A stretch of DNA of 64,000 nucleotides from Bacilli bacterium (lineage in GTDB: Bacteria > Bacillota_I > Bacilli_A > RFN20 > CAG-826), in NCBI GenBank assembly GCA_022653695.1, contig JALCSW010000001.1:425034-489033 (forward strand), given 5' to 3'. Shown piece after piece: positions 32,534 to 43,200 of this stretch. A program made the translations under genes and the position numbers. The notes under the pieces are model-generated. The model did no database searches, was not told the origin of the DNA, and worked only from the letters and a program-made list of their open reading frames with translations. Within the stretch, counting starts at the first letter, position 1. Every line of letters starts with the position of its first letter.

Positions 32534-35338
32534 ATGTTCGACAAGGGGTTTTATACCAACGCAAGCGACATAACTTTCTTAGACAAAGCCATCGCTGATT
32601 TGGACGCTTGCGACAGTTTCGATTGGACTGTCTCTTTTATTAAGAAGGCGGGTCTTGCTTTGCTGTACCCCGCAATTGAGAAAGCGTTAAAAAGAGGCGC
32701 TCGTGGACGTATTGTCACGTCAACGTACCAGAACTTCACCGACGTTCCGGCCCTAGAGATGTTTTTGACGCTTCAAGACAGATACAAGAACTTCGAATGC
32801 CATCTCGATTACGGGTGTTTCGGCGACGATGGTTTCCATACCAAAGGCTATGTGTTCGCCATCAACGGCCGCCACGAAATCATCATCGGGTCCTCGAATA
32901 TCACGTATTGGGCCCTAAGGAAAAACAAAGAATGGGATCTGTCGGTCTTTTCGGACGAAAACGATGTTCTCTTAAAGGAAGTCGAAACGGAGTTCGACGG
33001 TTATTGGAAAGCCACTTACGCCCTTGACCGCGACATCGTAAAACGCTACGCGGTTCGGCTCGCATACGCGATCGAATCCTGGGACATGGATTACTTTGAC
33101 CCGACAAGCGATCGCCCCGTCCGCCCAAACCTTATGCAGCGCAGCGCCTTAAAGGAAATCGCCCGTTACCGAAGGGAAGGCGTCGACAAAGCCCTTGTTG
33201 TGGCCGCCACAGGAAGCGGAAAAACGTATTTGGCCGCGTTCGACGCTCTCAATTTCCAAGCCAAGAAACTTCTTTTTGTGGTTCATAAGGACATAATTCT
33301 CGAAGAAGCCCTTCAAACGTTCGCCAAGGTTTTCGGCCGGGAAAGAACCTATGGCGTCTACACCGACGAACAAAAAAGACTGGACACCGACTTCGTTTTC
33401 GCGTCGAACCAGATTTTGGCCAAACACCTTGACCTGTTTGCCCAGGACGAATTCGACTACATCGTGATCGACGAGGTCCATCACGCCGCGGCGAGCACTT
33501 ATCGCAAAATCATCGATTACTTCAAACCGCAGTTCTTACTGGGCTTGACCGCCACGCCCGACCGTATGGACGAACAATCGGTTTATGATCTTTTCGACCG
33601 GAACGTGCCATACGACCTCCGTCTCCGCGAAGCCCTCGAGAACGACCTTGTAGTTCCGTTCCATTACTATGGAATCAAAGACTCCCTGCTCGACTACGAC
33701 GATACCGATTCGCAAGAAGGGATCCGCCGCATCGTCATGAGTTGCGCCAGTCAGGAGAATTGCCAATTCATCGCCAACGAAATCGAAAAGCACCGACCCA
33801 AAGGCAAACTGAGGTGCGTCGCCTTCTGCCGCAACGTCGAGCAGTGCCGGCTCATGAAGGAAGGCATGGAGGAACTCGGCTACGATTGCTGCTATTTGAC
33901 GGGCACAAACACCACAGGCGAAAGAATCAAAGCGTTCGACGATCTCCAAGACGAGGGCAGTCCGCTGAGCATCATCTTCTGCGTCGATATCCTGAACGAA
34001 GGCGTTGACGTCCCCTCCATGAACATGGTCCTCTTTCTCCGTCCGACCGAATCGAGCACGATATTCATCCAGCAACTAGGGCGCGGACTCCGCAAATACC
34101 AAGGCAAACCATATCTCACCGTCCTCGATTTCATTGGCAACTCCTATACGAGAAGCGTCCAAATCGCGATCGCTCTCGGCTCTTTGTCCAAAGGCGGTTC
34201 GCCCGACAAACGCGCCATGATCGATTATGTCCGAAGCGACTTCGACAATATCGGCATCCCCGGTCTGGAGATCCATATCGACAAGGAATCCGTAAGTGAG
34301 ATACTGCATTCCATCGAGCGCACCAACTTCAACCACATCAACCTGCTCATCCAGGATTACAAGAACTTCAAGGCATACCTCAGTCTCAAGGCGGGCGAGT
34401 ATCCTCGACACGTCGATTTCCTGAATCCGGAAGTGAATGCCGACCTTCTCCGTTACACCAAGAAGAGCGGTTCCTATTACGACTTCCTCGTCAAGGCGGG
34501 CGAAGACGTCCCTTATTTCTCGGAGGGCGAAATCGACGTCATCCGAACCGTCTCCTGGTATCTGCCGCTTATTAGGCCCTACGAATACAGGATACTTGAA
34601 AGTTTGCTTGATGGGCCGAAGACCAAAGACGAACTTAAGGCCTTGTTCGCCGACTACGAAAACCACAACGACGAATCCTTCATTCACGCGCTGAAAATGC
34701 TCATGGGCGAAGTGACATTAACCAAGAACAACTGGTATGTCCCACTCGTCAAAGAGACGGACGGAATATATAAGGCGAACTTCGATATCTCCAGCAAAAC
34801 CCTCACGGATTGGCTCCGCGATCTCCTTTCCTATGGCTTGCAGCGCTTCGAAAGCGAGTTCTATGGAATCAAAGGACCCTTGCGTATCTACGGGCCCTAT
34901 ACGATGGCCACAAGCCTTCAGGCGATCAACAACCATTCCCTGTATAACATGACGGGCGTGACATACGCCAAAGGCCGCCTCCTTCTATATATCAACCTCA
35001 ACAAGGATTTCCAAAGCGAGGAACGGCTGAAGTACAAAGACAAATTCCTTTCGCCCAAGGTCCTGCAATGGGAATCCCAGACGGGCACCACCCTCGCGAA
35101 CTTCAAAGGCCATAAGCTCATGGGCTTTGGCGAGGCGGACATTTTCGTCCGCAAAACGAAGAAGGACGACGGGATCGAAAACCCATTCGTGTATTTAGGC
35201 AAAGGCAAACTGACCAACCCCCGTGACAGCGGCAACCCCGCCCGAGCTCTGCTGTTCGATATCGTTCTGACGCAACCAGTCCCCGAGGAGTTCAAGTATG
35301 ACTTCGGAATCGAAGACACCGACGAAAAAACGAATTAG
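32534..35338 (+). CDS. PLD-like nuclease / SF2 helicase / DUF3427 protein
   Basis: Three parts in 934 residues. The N-terminal 170 form a phospholipase-D-like nuclease fold with HTKGYVF (near 102) and IIIGSSN. The D of the usual HxKx4D is missing, as in restriction-type PLD proteins. Residues 200-560 are an SF2 ResIII/SSL2-like helicase: Walker A ATGSGKT (about 224), DEVHH (313-317), LGLTATPDRMD, and motif VI QQLGRGLRK. The C-terminal 370 residues match DUF3427 in layout. Proteins of this build are thought to act in DNA repair or defence. No ribosome site is visible; TATACT lies 9 nt before the ATG, so the mRNA may be leaderless. It overlaps the Nudix gene by 41 bases. Confidence 0.88.
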   Translation: MFDKGFYTNASDITFLDKAIADLDACDSFDWTVSFIKKAGLALLYPAIEKALKRGARGRIVTSTYQNFTDVPALEMFLTLQDRYKNFECHLDYGCFGDDGFHTKGYVFAINGRHEIIIGSSNITYWALRKNKEWDLSVFSDENDVLLKEVETEFDGYWKATYALDRDIVKRYAVRLAYAIESWDMDYFDPTSDRPVRPNLMQRSALKEIARYRREGVDKALVVAATGSGKTYLAAFDALNFQAKKLLFVVHKDIILEEALQTFAKVFGRERTYGVYTDEQKRLDTDFVFASNQILAKHLDLFAQDEFDYIVIDEVHHAAASTYRKIIDYFKPQFLLGLTATPDRMDEQSVYDLFDRNVPYDLRLREALENDLVVPFHYYGIKDSLLDYDDTDSQEGIRRIVMSCASQENCQFIANEIEKHRPKGKLRCVAFCRNVEQCRLMKEGMEELGYDCCYLTGTNTTGERIKAFDDLQDEGSPLSIIFCVDILNEGVDVPSMNMVLFLRPTESSTIFIQQLGRGLRKYQGKPYLTVLDFIGNSYTRSVQIAIALGSLSKGGSPDKRAMIDYVRSDFDNIGIPGLEIHIDKESVSEILHSIERTNFNHINLLIQDYKNFKAYLSLKAGEYPRHVDFLNPEVNADLLRYTKKSGSYYDFLVKAGEDVPYFSEGEIDVIRTVSWYLPLIRPYEYRILESLLDGPKTKDELKALFADYENHNDESFIHALKMLMGEVTLTKNNWYVPLVKETDGIYKANFDISSKTLTDWLRDLLSYGLQRFESEFYGIKGPLRIYGPYTMATSLQAINNHSLYNMTGVTYAKGRLLLYINLNKDFQSEERLKYKDKFLSPKVLQWESQTGTTLANFKGHKLMGFGEADIFVRKTKKDDGIENPFVYLGKGKLTNPRDSGNPARALLFDIVLTQPVPEEFKYDFGIEDTDEKTN

Positions 35339-35735
35339 GGTCGCGGCCGCTCTGATCCACGACGGGACGAAGATCTTTTTGGCCCAGCGCGATTATGGTT
35401 TCCTGAAGGGCAAATGGGAATTCCCGGGCGGCAAGATCGAGTCCGGCGAAACCCCAGAACGGGCCCTTGTCCGAGAAATCAAAGAAGAACTCGACACGAC
35501 TATTTCCGTTGATTCCTTTTTCATGAACATCGTATACGAATACCCGGATTTCATTATCGACATGGACGCGTTCAACTGCCATATCAAGTCCGGGGAACTT
35601 GAAGTCGAAAAAGGAATCCATTCCGCCGAAGCGTGGAAAGAAATCAAAGATTTGAATAAAGAAGATTGGTGTCCGGCCGATCGGTTAATCGTCGAAAAAC
35701 TAACTGATAAAAACACTAAGCAGTCCATCTCCTGA
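35298..35735 (+). CDS. Nudix hydrolase, MutT-like
   Basis: A 145-residue Nudix protein. The box is complete: G-KIESG-E-TPERALV-RE-I-K-EE-L at about 40-62. The family removes damaged or excess nucleoside triphosphates such as 8-oxo-dGTP. GAGGAG lies before its ATG inside the helicase gene, and the 41-base overlap implies coupled translation. The pairing of a DUF3427 helicase with a Nudix enzyme suggests a joint job, perhaps altering or sensing a nucleotide. Confidence 0.9.
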   Translation: MTSESKTPTKKRIRVAAALIHDGTKIFLAQRDYGFLKGKWEFPGGKIESGETPERALVREIKEELDTTISVDSFFMNIVYEYPDFIIDMDAFNCHIKSGELEVEKGIHSAEAWKEIKDLNKEDWCPADRLIVEKLTDKNTKQSIS

Positions 35736-35794
35736 ACAACGAATCAGAAAACAATAAGCTGTACAATAAGGGACAAGAAACAAGAGAAATTTCT

Positions 35795-36112
35795 ATGAAA
35801 GCCTATAACAAATTGGTTCGAGACAATATCCCCGAAATCATCGCCAAAGACGGGAAAGTCTGCCATACACGGATTCTTTCCGACGAAGAATTCAAGAAAT
35901 ACGCTTTCGCAAAACTCCTTGAAGAGTCAAAAGAAGCGAACGAATCGCAATCAGCCGAAGAATTGGCGGACCTCGAGGAAGTGGTTCTAACCGCCGCCAA
36001 ATCAATCGGATGCTCGCGAGGAGAACTGGAGAAAATCCGCTTAGCCAAATCCAAGAGAAACGGCGCGTTTGAAAAGAAAATACTGCTGATCGACGTCAAG
36101 GAAAGCAAATGA
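35795..36112 (+). CDS. MazG-like nucleotide pyrophosphohydrolase
   Basis: A 105-residue all-helical protein starting MKAYNKLVRDNIPEII, the signature of a small MazG/phosphoribosyl-ATP pyrophosphohydrolase-like family. The acidic metal-binding residues are in EESKEANES and EELADLEEVV. It probably hydrolyses a non-canonical NTP to the monophosphate. It is 59 bases after the Nudix gene and ends 16 bases from the CRISPR array. TACAAT near 35762 could give it a promoter of its own. Confidence 0.82.
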   Translation: MKAYNKLVRDNIPEIIAKDGKVCHTRILSDEEFKKYAFAKLLEESKEANESQSAEELADLEEVVLTAAKSIGCSRGELEKIRLAKSKRNGAFEKKILLIDVKESK

Positions 36113-36128
36113 CTGATTACTTGAAAAC

Positions 36129-38392
36129 AAGGGTCGAACTTTTAGATAACACTACCCTCAAACTAGGAGACGTCGCCGTTCCAAAGCGCGCCGGTTGAGG
36201 ATACTTTTAGATAACACTACCCTCAAACGATAACTACGCATGGCAATACGAAGGCAAATGTTGAGGATACTTTTAGATAACACTACCCTCAAACCCTTAT
36301 CGATTCGGCGTCGCTCATATCTAAGTTGAGGATACTTTTAGATAACACTACCCTCAAACGAGCTCTGTTTGACATCCAGTAAATGATTGGTTGAGGATAC
36401 TTTTAGATAACACTACCCTCAAACAGCACGAACACGCGCACGAGGACACCCATAGGTTGAGGATACTTTTAGATAACACTACCCTCAAACTCGCCGTTTG
36501 GGTTCTCCGCCCCAGGCTTTGGTTGAGGATACTTTTAGATAACACTACCCTCAAACCCTTGACGAGTTGCTTTTCGACCGAATCGAGTTGAGGATACTTT
36601 TAGATAACACTACCCTCAAACGATGTCCTTGTGATGGAGAACGTACCTCAAGTTGAGGATACTTTTAGATAACACTACCCTCAAACGGTATAAGAGACCG
36701 CTACGAAAGCCTTCTCGTTGAGGATACTTTTAGATAACACTACCCTCAAACCTTATAACCCGGAAAGCATCAATGACGTAGGCGTTGAGGATACTTTTAG
36801 ATAACACTACCCTCAAACTAATGGGATTTATGCCCTATTCCCTTGGGTCGTTGAGGATACTTTTAGATAACACTACCCTCAAACCTACCGAGCGGCGAAG
36901 GGCTACGATCGCGTCGTTGAGGATACTTTTAGATAACACTACCCTCAAACGTGTCAGTCAGCAATAGTATATCAAGAGTAGTTGAGGATACTTTTAGATA
37001 ACACTACCCTCAAACTTGATAAGTTCGTCGATTTCGTTGATGGCGAGTTGAGGATACTTTTAGATAACACTACCCTCAAACTCATCAGTCACCGGGTTCA
37101 AGGGCTTGAAGTTGAGGATACTTTTAGATAACACTACCCTCAAACAAACAAAATCGCTTTGCCGACATTCCAAGCGTTGAGGATACTTTTAGATAACACT
37201 ACCCTCAAACCGAAGATTTTGACGGCTTGGACATCATCAACGTTGAGGATACTTTTAGATAACACTACCCTCAAACCGTTGACGAAGGTTATCCCGCGAA
37301 TCAAACCGTTGAGGATACTTTTAGATAACACTACCCTCAAACTGCTCATTTTTTAACCTCGGCTTTCTCGGTCGTTGAGGATACTTTTAGATAACACTAC
37401 CCTCAAACTGGGAACCCCACACGGAACCCTCGGTATCGCGTTGAGGATACTTTTAGATAACACTACCCTCAAACACCTCGGCGCAGAACTCGGTCTGGGT
37501 CTTCGTTGAGGATACTTTTAGATAACACTACCCTCAAACTTGTAAGCGGGGTCGTAAACGTCCGCATTGGTTGAGGATACTTTTAGATAACACTACCCTC
37601 AAACATACCGCTTGGGTGCTTTTCGTCGGCGGGGGGTTGAGGATACTTTTAGATAACACTACCCTCAAACATCGAACAAGCGGGAACGACCGCGTAGGAA
37701 GGTTGAGGATACTTTTAGATAACACTACCCTCAAACTTTACAAGCGTGAGTTGTTCGTTGATTCACGGTTGAGGATACTTTTAGATAACACTACCCTCAA
37801 ACTATTCGGCGGAGGGACGGGCGGGGCGACATTGGTTGAGGATACTTTTAGATAACACTACCCTCAAACTTAGCCAACATGATAACGAAGGCCAAGACCG
37901 TTGAGGATACTTTTAGATAACACTACCCTCAAACTATGTTCATAGAACGTCGCGTCCGGAACGCCGTTGAGGATACTTTTAGATAACACTACCCTCAAAC
38001 CGCGAATTGTTCCTAAAGGAATTCCATAGACGTTGAGGATACTTTTAGATAACACTACCCTCAAACCTTTTGGACAAATGCCGCTTCGCTTTATCGGTTG
38101 AGGATACTTTTAGATAACACTACCCTCAAACTGCTGTCAACTAATCGTTTCATATTCTTGCGTTGAGGATACTTTTAGATAACACTACCCTCAAACCCTT
38201 ATCGATTCGGCGTCGCTCATATCTAACGTTGAGGATACTTTTAGATAACACTACCCTCAAACGTGTGGTGCCAACTACTGGCCTCCAAAAAAGTTGAGGA
38301 TACTTTTAGATAACACTACCCTCAAACATTTTCGGGGACACCCGCCGAAATCGGGTAGTTGAGGATACTTTTAGATAACACTACCCTCAAAC
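36129..38392 (-). CRISPR. CRISPR array, 35 repeats and 34 spacers, type II-A
   Basis: Thirty-four identical 35-bp repeats plus one degenerate terminal repeat (36129-36163) are separated by spacers of 29-32 nt, mostly 30-31. In the predicted crRNA sense (minus strand) the repeat starts GTTTGAGGGTAGTGTT and ends AAAAGTATCCTCAAC. The terminal repeat has lost its last nine bases on the left, which marks the trailer end; the leader is therefore on the right beside csn2. The first and last intact repeats are at 36194-36228 and 38358-38392. One spacer occurs twice (36295-36324 and 38197-38227). Confidence 0.98.
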
Positions 38393-38437
38393 CTCAAAAT
38401 AAGGCAGTGATACCTGCTATTAATATAGCAACTAAGT
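38393..38437 (-). promoter_or_regulatory. CRISPR leader
   Basis: Only 45 bases separate csn2 from the first repeat. On the minus strand it is AT-rich, holds TATATT in a short hairpin (GCTAT/ATAGC), and ends TTTTGAG at the repeat. This resembles the ATTTGAG leader-anchoring sequence known from type II-A systems. The array promoter must lie here or in the end of csn2. Confidence 0.6.
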
Positions 38438-39103
38438 CTATAAAGAGCACATATCTTTATCCAAAACGACAACATTCTCGCTTTTGGCAAGGACATCGGG
38501 AACGCAATTTTCGATATCGATAGTGGATATCCTTTTGTAATCCAAGCTATGCAAAAGATCTTGCATCTCAGTCTCGCCTAAAAGCTCGTGCAAACCGAAA
38601 AAAACGAAAACGGAAATGCCTCGTAGTTCCTGGATCGCCGAAACATAACCTAAAAAAGCACCGGAAAACCCTTCATCGTTTTCTTTCAGTCTGATGTTGC
38701 CGATTTTAAAGAGGTCATCGAGAGTCAGATCGATCTGATATTCCAGTTCAAGGTCGAAATCCAAAGCGATTTTCTCCATCGCCTCTTCCATAAGTTTCTT
38801 TAGATTCTCGACGTTGTCGGACATCTCGATCGAATAGGCCTTCCTTAGTATTTTCAATAAGGCGTTCGCGTTCTGCCGCGAGTTTAGGTTCAAATCGAAA
38901 AGGTTTGGAATGAAATGTACGTTCTTGTCCAATGGAACTTCATCGTTGTCATCGAAAATGGAAATCAAGTCGCCTATGTCATCGTTGATGAATTTCCGTA
39001 GAACCCGATAACGGAACGCTTTGTTTTCTATGCTCCAAACAAGATGGGTGGAGGCATCGAAAGGCAACTCGTTTTCGCATCCGAAAAGTTTAAGCGTTTT
39101 CAT
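38438..39103 (-). CDS. csn2: Csn2, type II-A adaptation protein
   Basis: A 221-residue protein at the array-proximal end of the operon. Csn2 forms a tetrameric ring on DNA ends and is needed for spacer acquisition in II-A systems. The sequence is divergent. Family features are the position, the size and the pattern KLFGCENELPFDASTHLVWSIENKAFRYRVLRKF at the start, with VFFGLHELLGETEMQDLL in the second half. The ATG overlaps the cas2 stop. The presence of this gene defines the subtype. Confidence 0.85.
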   Translation of the reverse strand: MKTLKLFGCENELPFDASTHLVWSIENKAFRYRVLRKFINDDIGDLISIFDDNDEVPLDKNVHFIPNLFDLNLNSRQNANALLKILRKAYSIEMSDNVENLKKLMEEAMEKIALDFDLELEYQIDLTLDDLFKIGNIRLKENDEGFSGAFLGYVSAIQELRGISVFVFFGLHELLGETEMQDLLHSLDYKRISTIDIENCVPDVLAKSENVVVLDKDMCSL

Positions 39104-39420
39104 AGTTTTATGACCTTCTCCTCATTCACGATTAAGTCCGTCTTCATCTCGCCCAGCAAATGCTCAATTGACGAGAACTCTTTTTCGGTAAGCGTCAGAA
39201 CGGATACCATCCCGTCTCTGGGCAACATCTTTTTCACTTCCGCGATTGTTTTCTCCGCGACGGCGGGATTGATCGAAAGTTTCGTGTAGACGCTTTCTTG
39301 CATCATGTCAAAGCCGCATTTCCTGATGGATTTCACAAAATGGGTATATTCGCGATGATCGGTTTTGGTCACCGCCGGCAAATCGAAGAACAAAATGGTT
39401 CTCATAAACCTGATTATCAT
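39100..39420 (-). CDS. cas2: Cas2
   Basis: Part of the Cas1-Cas2 integrase. The start at 39420 is chosen because its ATG overlaps the cas1 stop and gives MIIRFMRTILFFDLPAVTK, close to known type II Cas2 starts; the product has 106 residues. A longer frame from 39486 would overlap cas1 by 70 bases. The FFDLP strand with its conserved Asp is present. Confidence 0.92.
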   Translation of the reverse strand: MIIRFMRTILFFDLPAVTKTDHREYTHFVKSIRKCGFDMMQESVYTKLSINPAVAEKTIAEVKKMLPRDGMVSVLTLTEKEFSSIEHLLGEMKTDLIVNEEKVIKL

Positions 39421-40283
39421 TGCCGTTCGAGGAATTTCACGTTTGAAGCCTTGCCGCATTGAAGGGCCGAGAACACGGAATCGCAATATATGCCGATCGC
39501 GTTGGATAAGGTCTGCCTGCTATCGTTGATGACGACCTCTTTCCCAAGAAGATCAACGCATAGTTCCTTAAAATCGGAATCGGGTTTCAGAGACTCTGCG
39601 ACCTCATCGACCAAGTAACGAAACGGCTCCATCAAATCGCATGAAAGGTTGAACTCATTGAACTCGCTTTTGTGATGGATCCCAAGCTGGGTGATATACC
39701 CCGCCGCCACAACCGCGCGATTGAATTGCGAAAGGATGATCGTGTACCCGTAGTTCAGGCACGCATTGATGGGGCATTCCTCATCTCTAGTGAACCCATC
39801 GTAGAAAACACGATTGAAATAAACCTTGGCCGCGTGGCCTTCTCTATTCGTCGGATCGCCGGGCGCGACTTCTTTTGAGAACGCAACGAGGTCAGCGCCC
39901 TCTTGCGTGAAACCTTTGCCCGACAACAGGATGGCCTGGTTCTCGATTTTCCTTTTCACCAAAGCGGCCCAAACGTTGTCCTTCGTTTCCTGATCCCATC
40001 GCGTCTGCTCCAAAACCTTCTTCGAGCAACGAGAGTTCGAATGGCACGGAACCAATTCGGAACAAGGGTTGCTTTTCTCGTCGCAGAAAACCACTTTGAT
40101 GTTCCGTCTGGATAGCTCCGCCAAAAGAGCGCTCGTGATAGAAACGGCCGTGGACTGAACAATAAGCGTATGAACTTCGTCAAGAAGGATTCGCTTTGTC
40201 TCGTCAACGGTTCGAAAAACAAGATAGTTCAACGAGCATTCAAGCTTTGAGTGCGAATCGACGATAACGGTTCTGAAAGCCAT
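39417..40283 (-). CDS. cas1: Cas1
   Basis: Integrase that inserts new spacers at the leader end. The 288-residue length is usual for type II. The C-terminal half has the catalytic pattern with ECPINACLNYGYTIILSQFNRAVVAAGY, then LGIHHKSEFNEFNLSCDLMEPFRYLVDE. This supplies the metal-binding Glu, His and Asp. It starts four bases after the cas9 stop. Confidence 0.96.
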   Translation of the reverse strand: MAFRTVIVDSHSKLECSLNYLVFRTVDETKRILLDEVHTLIVQSTAVSITSALLAELSRRNIKVVFCDEKSNPCSELVPCHSNSRCSKKVLEQTRWDQETKDNVWAALVKRKIENQAILLSGKGFTQEGADLVAFSKEVAPGDPTNREGHAAKVYFNRVFYDGFTRDEECPINACLNYGYTIILSQFNRAVVAAGYITQLGIHHKSEFNEFNLSCDLMEPFRYLVDEVAESLKPDSDFKELCVDLLGKEVVINDSRQTLSNAIGIYCDSVFSALQCGKASNVKFLERQ

Positions 40284-40287
40284 TTTC

Positions 40288-43200
40288 CTATAACTTTTTA
40301 ACCGTCCGATAGAGACCAGTCACCGACTCATAGACAAACGACAAGTCCAAATCGCCAAGAGAACCATAAGATTTAAGAAAAACAGTGGTTGGGATTCCCT
40401 CTATCTTTGAGTCACGAGAAGATCTTGTGAACAGTTTCATCACAGACACCAATTCAGTTACCTGATCAAATAGTTTGGCATTATCAAAGCTTTGTATGCC
40501 AATGTCTTCCTCAAACAACTTAAGGAGTTTGCCATCATAAGGGATTATCGATAACCTTGGATTACGCGCATAAGAAAGAAAAGACATCAAAACCTTTTTG
40601 TTTAGTTCCTTCGATACCGTTTTCTTTACAAGACCGTCTTTATCGGTCGAGAAAGTAAATGAGTCATCGTCGCATTCCTCGAATTTCTTTTGGAAACGAA
40701 TCGCCAACGCCAAGTATTCGCTGTCATCTTTCGGCAAAAACAAAGGCGTAACGAGTTCTAAAGATGCACAATTCTTATTTTTTGACTTAATCAAAAATTC
40801 CAAATCATTGATTATAACCTTCTGATTGGGATAAATTATCGATTCGTTTTTGAGTTCGCCGCGTTTCAAAGACATCAGCGAAACCGGCTCAAGCGTCTTC
40901 TTTCCTTCCTTTCCATCCACAATTCGGAAACCGGTCGTGGAAAGTTGGGTATAGCCGCCGTATTTCTTCGTGTCATGAAGAGGGTTATCGCCACTAGAAT
41001 GAACGGGAATCAAATCGCCTTCGCCCTTTTTCATGATCGTTTGCTTATACAGGGCGTCTTCTTGATACGTGTTGCGGTATGTCAGCAAGAAATCGTGCCG
41101 CCAGCAGGTGTCGACGACAAGCTTCTTGAAACTGTCCTCAGACATTATTTTGTCCAAGTAACTTTCCATGTTGTACGTGAACTTAACGCCGGCTTTCTTT
41201 TGGGCATATGCCAGTTTAGGATCGCCATAATGTTTTTGAAGAATAACGCCAGCCACGATGTTCAGATAAGCGTCGATCGCGTGATGGCAATCGTTAAGGT
41301 CACGGATTTTTGGAATCGACAGGCTCTTCCTTAGATATGAGGGGTATTGGGCTTTGGAAAAGATGGGTTTTATCCCATAAAGTTCGACGATGCAGTCGCG
41401 AATGAGGACATTCGTGATATTAAGCGAATTGAGCTGTCTGGCCACGAACTCCTGAAGTTCCTGATCCGTCAAGGGTTCATCCCTTATAAGATTGTTGTAT
41501 TTTTTCTCGGTTATTCCTTTTTTCTTCAAGAGGAAGCGCCACAAAGACCTCACCGTCTGGTTGTCGCGAATCGTTTCCGGCAACGGGTATTTGTCCTGCT
41601 TCAGCCTTTGGTTGGCTTCGCGGTTGACGAGGGCGAGATTGTCCATCGAATCGTCTTTCATCTTGCTTTGCGGAATAATGTGGTCCGTGTCGTATTTCGT
41701 GGCGTCGTTGATGTCGTTGATGTCGATCTTCTTGCCCGTGTAGAGATCGAGCCCCGCTTGCTTGAAATAAAGGTAAAGGTGCTTGCCGCGCAAGGCATTA
41801 AGGTCCTGCTTCTCAAGTTCGCCCAAAACGTCTTTCGCCTGACTGGCGAGCATGGTTTCTTTCTTCTCTTTGACGAGGGATTTCAAGAACGCCGAGAGTT
41901 CTTTTTTCCGCGACAAAGCCTGATTTTTTTTCTTGTCGTGCTTTCGCGTCACCTCAATGGATATTTCCGAGGGTGGGCATTTTTTGATCTTCGCTATTTC
42001 GGCGATGATGCGAAGGGCTTGGATCGTGCTGCGCCGCGTCATCGGCGAGGCGCTCTCGATCAGTTCGTTGACGCGGTCTTGCTTGCTTTCCGTTCCGAAG
42101 GCGGCCCCGTTGGCCTCCTCAACGAGTTTTTGGAACCCATACCGCTCATCGTGGTATATCTCCATGAAAGTTTCCGTCGTTTCCAAAAGCAAATCCATGA
42201 TCGAGTGGACCACGCCCACGGGATCGACCCATTTCAGCCCTTTAAGCAGTTTAAGCGACAAATTTCCCCATCCGCCGGGGACAAAAGATTTGATGGCTTT
42301 CTGCTGCTTGGGGGTAAGGGAAGGATACCTCTTTTTCAAATAGGCAAGACCATCGTCGAGATCGTCCTTATAGATCGTTTGGATGTTGATGATGTCTTCG
42401 ACCATCGCCCCGTCTTTCTCAAGATCGAAAGCCTCGCGGAAGGCGAACCGGGCCTTGCAGGAGAATTTGTCGGTTTCGTTGAGGCCGGAGATGACGACGC
42501 CGTCTTGGCCGAATATATCCTTGTGTTTGCTCAACAAGAAACGCTTCAAACCCCGGACGCTCACCGTCTGGCCATGGTTGGAATTGATGAAGCCGAACAA
42601 CTCTTTCTTCGTGCCCTCGTCGATGCGCTCGCCGTCGATGCGCATCCCGTTAAGCCGATTAAGGTTCACGTAATCGGCATAAACGATAGAGTCGCTCGCT
42701 AGGACCTTCTCCCCATGAAGATACTGGCAATTGTTGGTCAGGCGGTTGATAAACGCCTCTTTGGTCGCGTCCACATCGACGATCTCATTTACGTTCCATG
42801 GCGTGATGGCTTCGTTGCTTTTGCGGACGAGCCACGCATGCTCCGATTTCTTTGATGTGGCCAAAGGCCCGAAGTAATAAGGGACCCGCCACCTGAAAAG
42901 GGCCATCACTTTGTCCTTGATTCCATTAACGAACGGATAACGTTTGCCTGCGTTATCGAGGATTTTGGCCAGTTCGACCTCGTGCAACTGATGGGGGATG
43001 ACGCTCGTCGATTTGTTGGCGACGATCGATAAGAGGTCCTCGTTTTCCAATGCCTTCATGAGGGGGCCATAAGTCGGCTCTGATCCGATGACGTCCTTAT
43101 GCGGCTCCAAAACCGAACGGACGAACTTATTGAAATCCTGAACCGACGGCCGTTTCCCAATGTTGGTGCGAACGTGGACGAAAGCGGGATAGTTATTCTC

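Noticed and set aside
36354-38064. Several short frames inside the CRISPR array repeating RILLDNTTLK or LRVVLSKSILN
   Set aside because: They are translations of the 35-bp repeat with spacers in between and are not genes.
36129-38392. Reading the array as transcribed on the plus strand
   Set aside because: The degenerate repeat is on the left, the leader-like end is on the right, and the anti-repeat followed by AAGTTCAAATAAG and a terminator works only for minus-strand crRNA and tracrRNA.
41347-42702. A 451-codon open frame opposite cas9
   Set aside because: Antisense shadow of Cas9, whose catalytic motifs are all in the minus frame.
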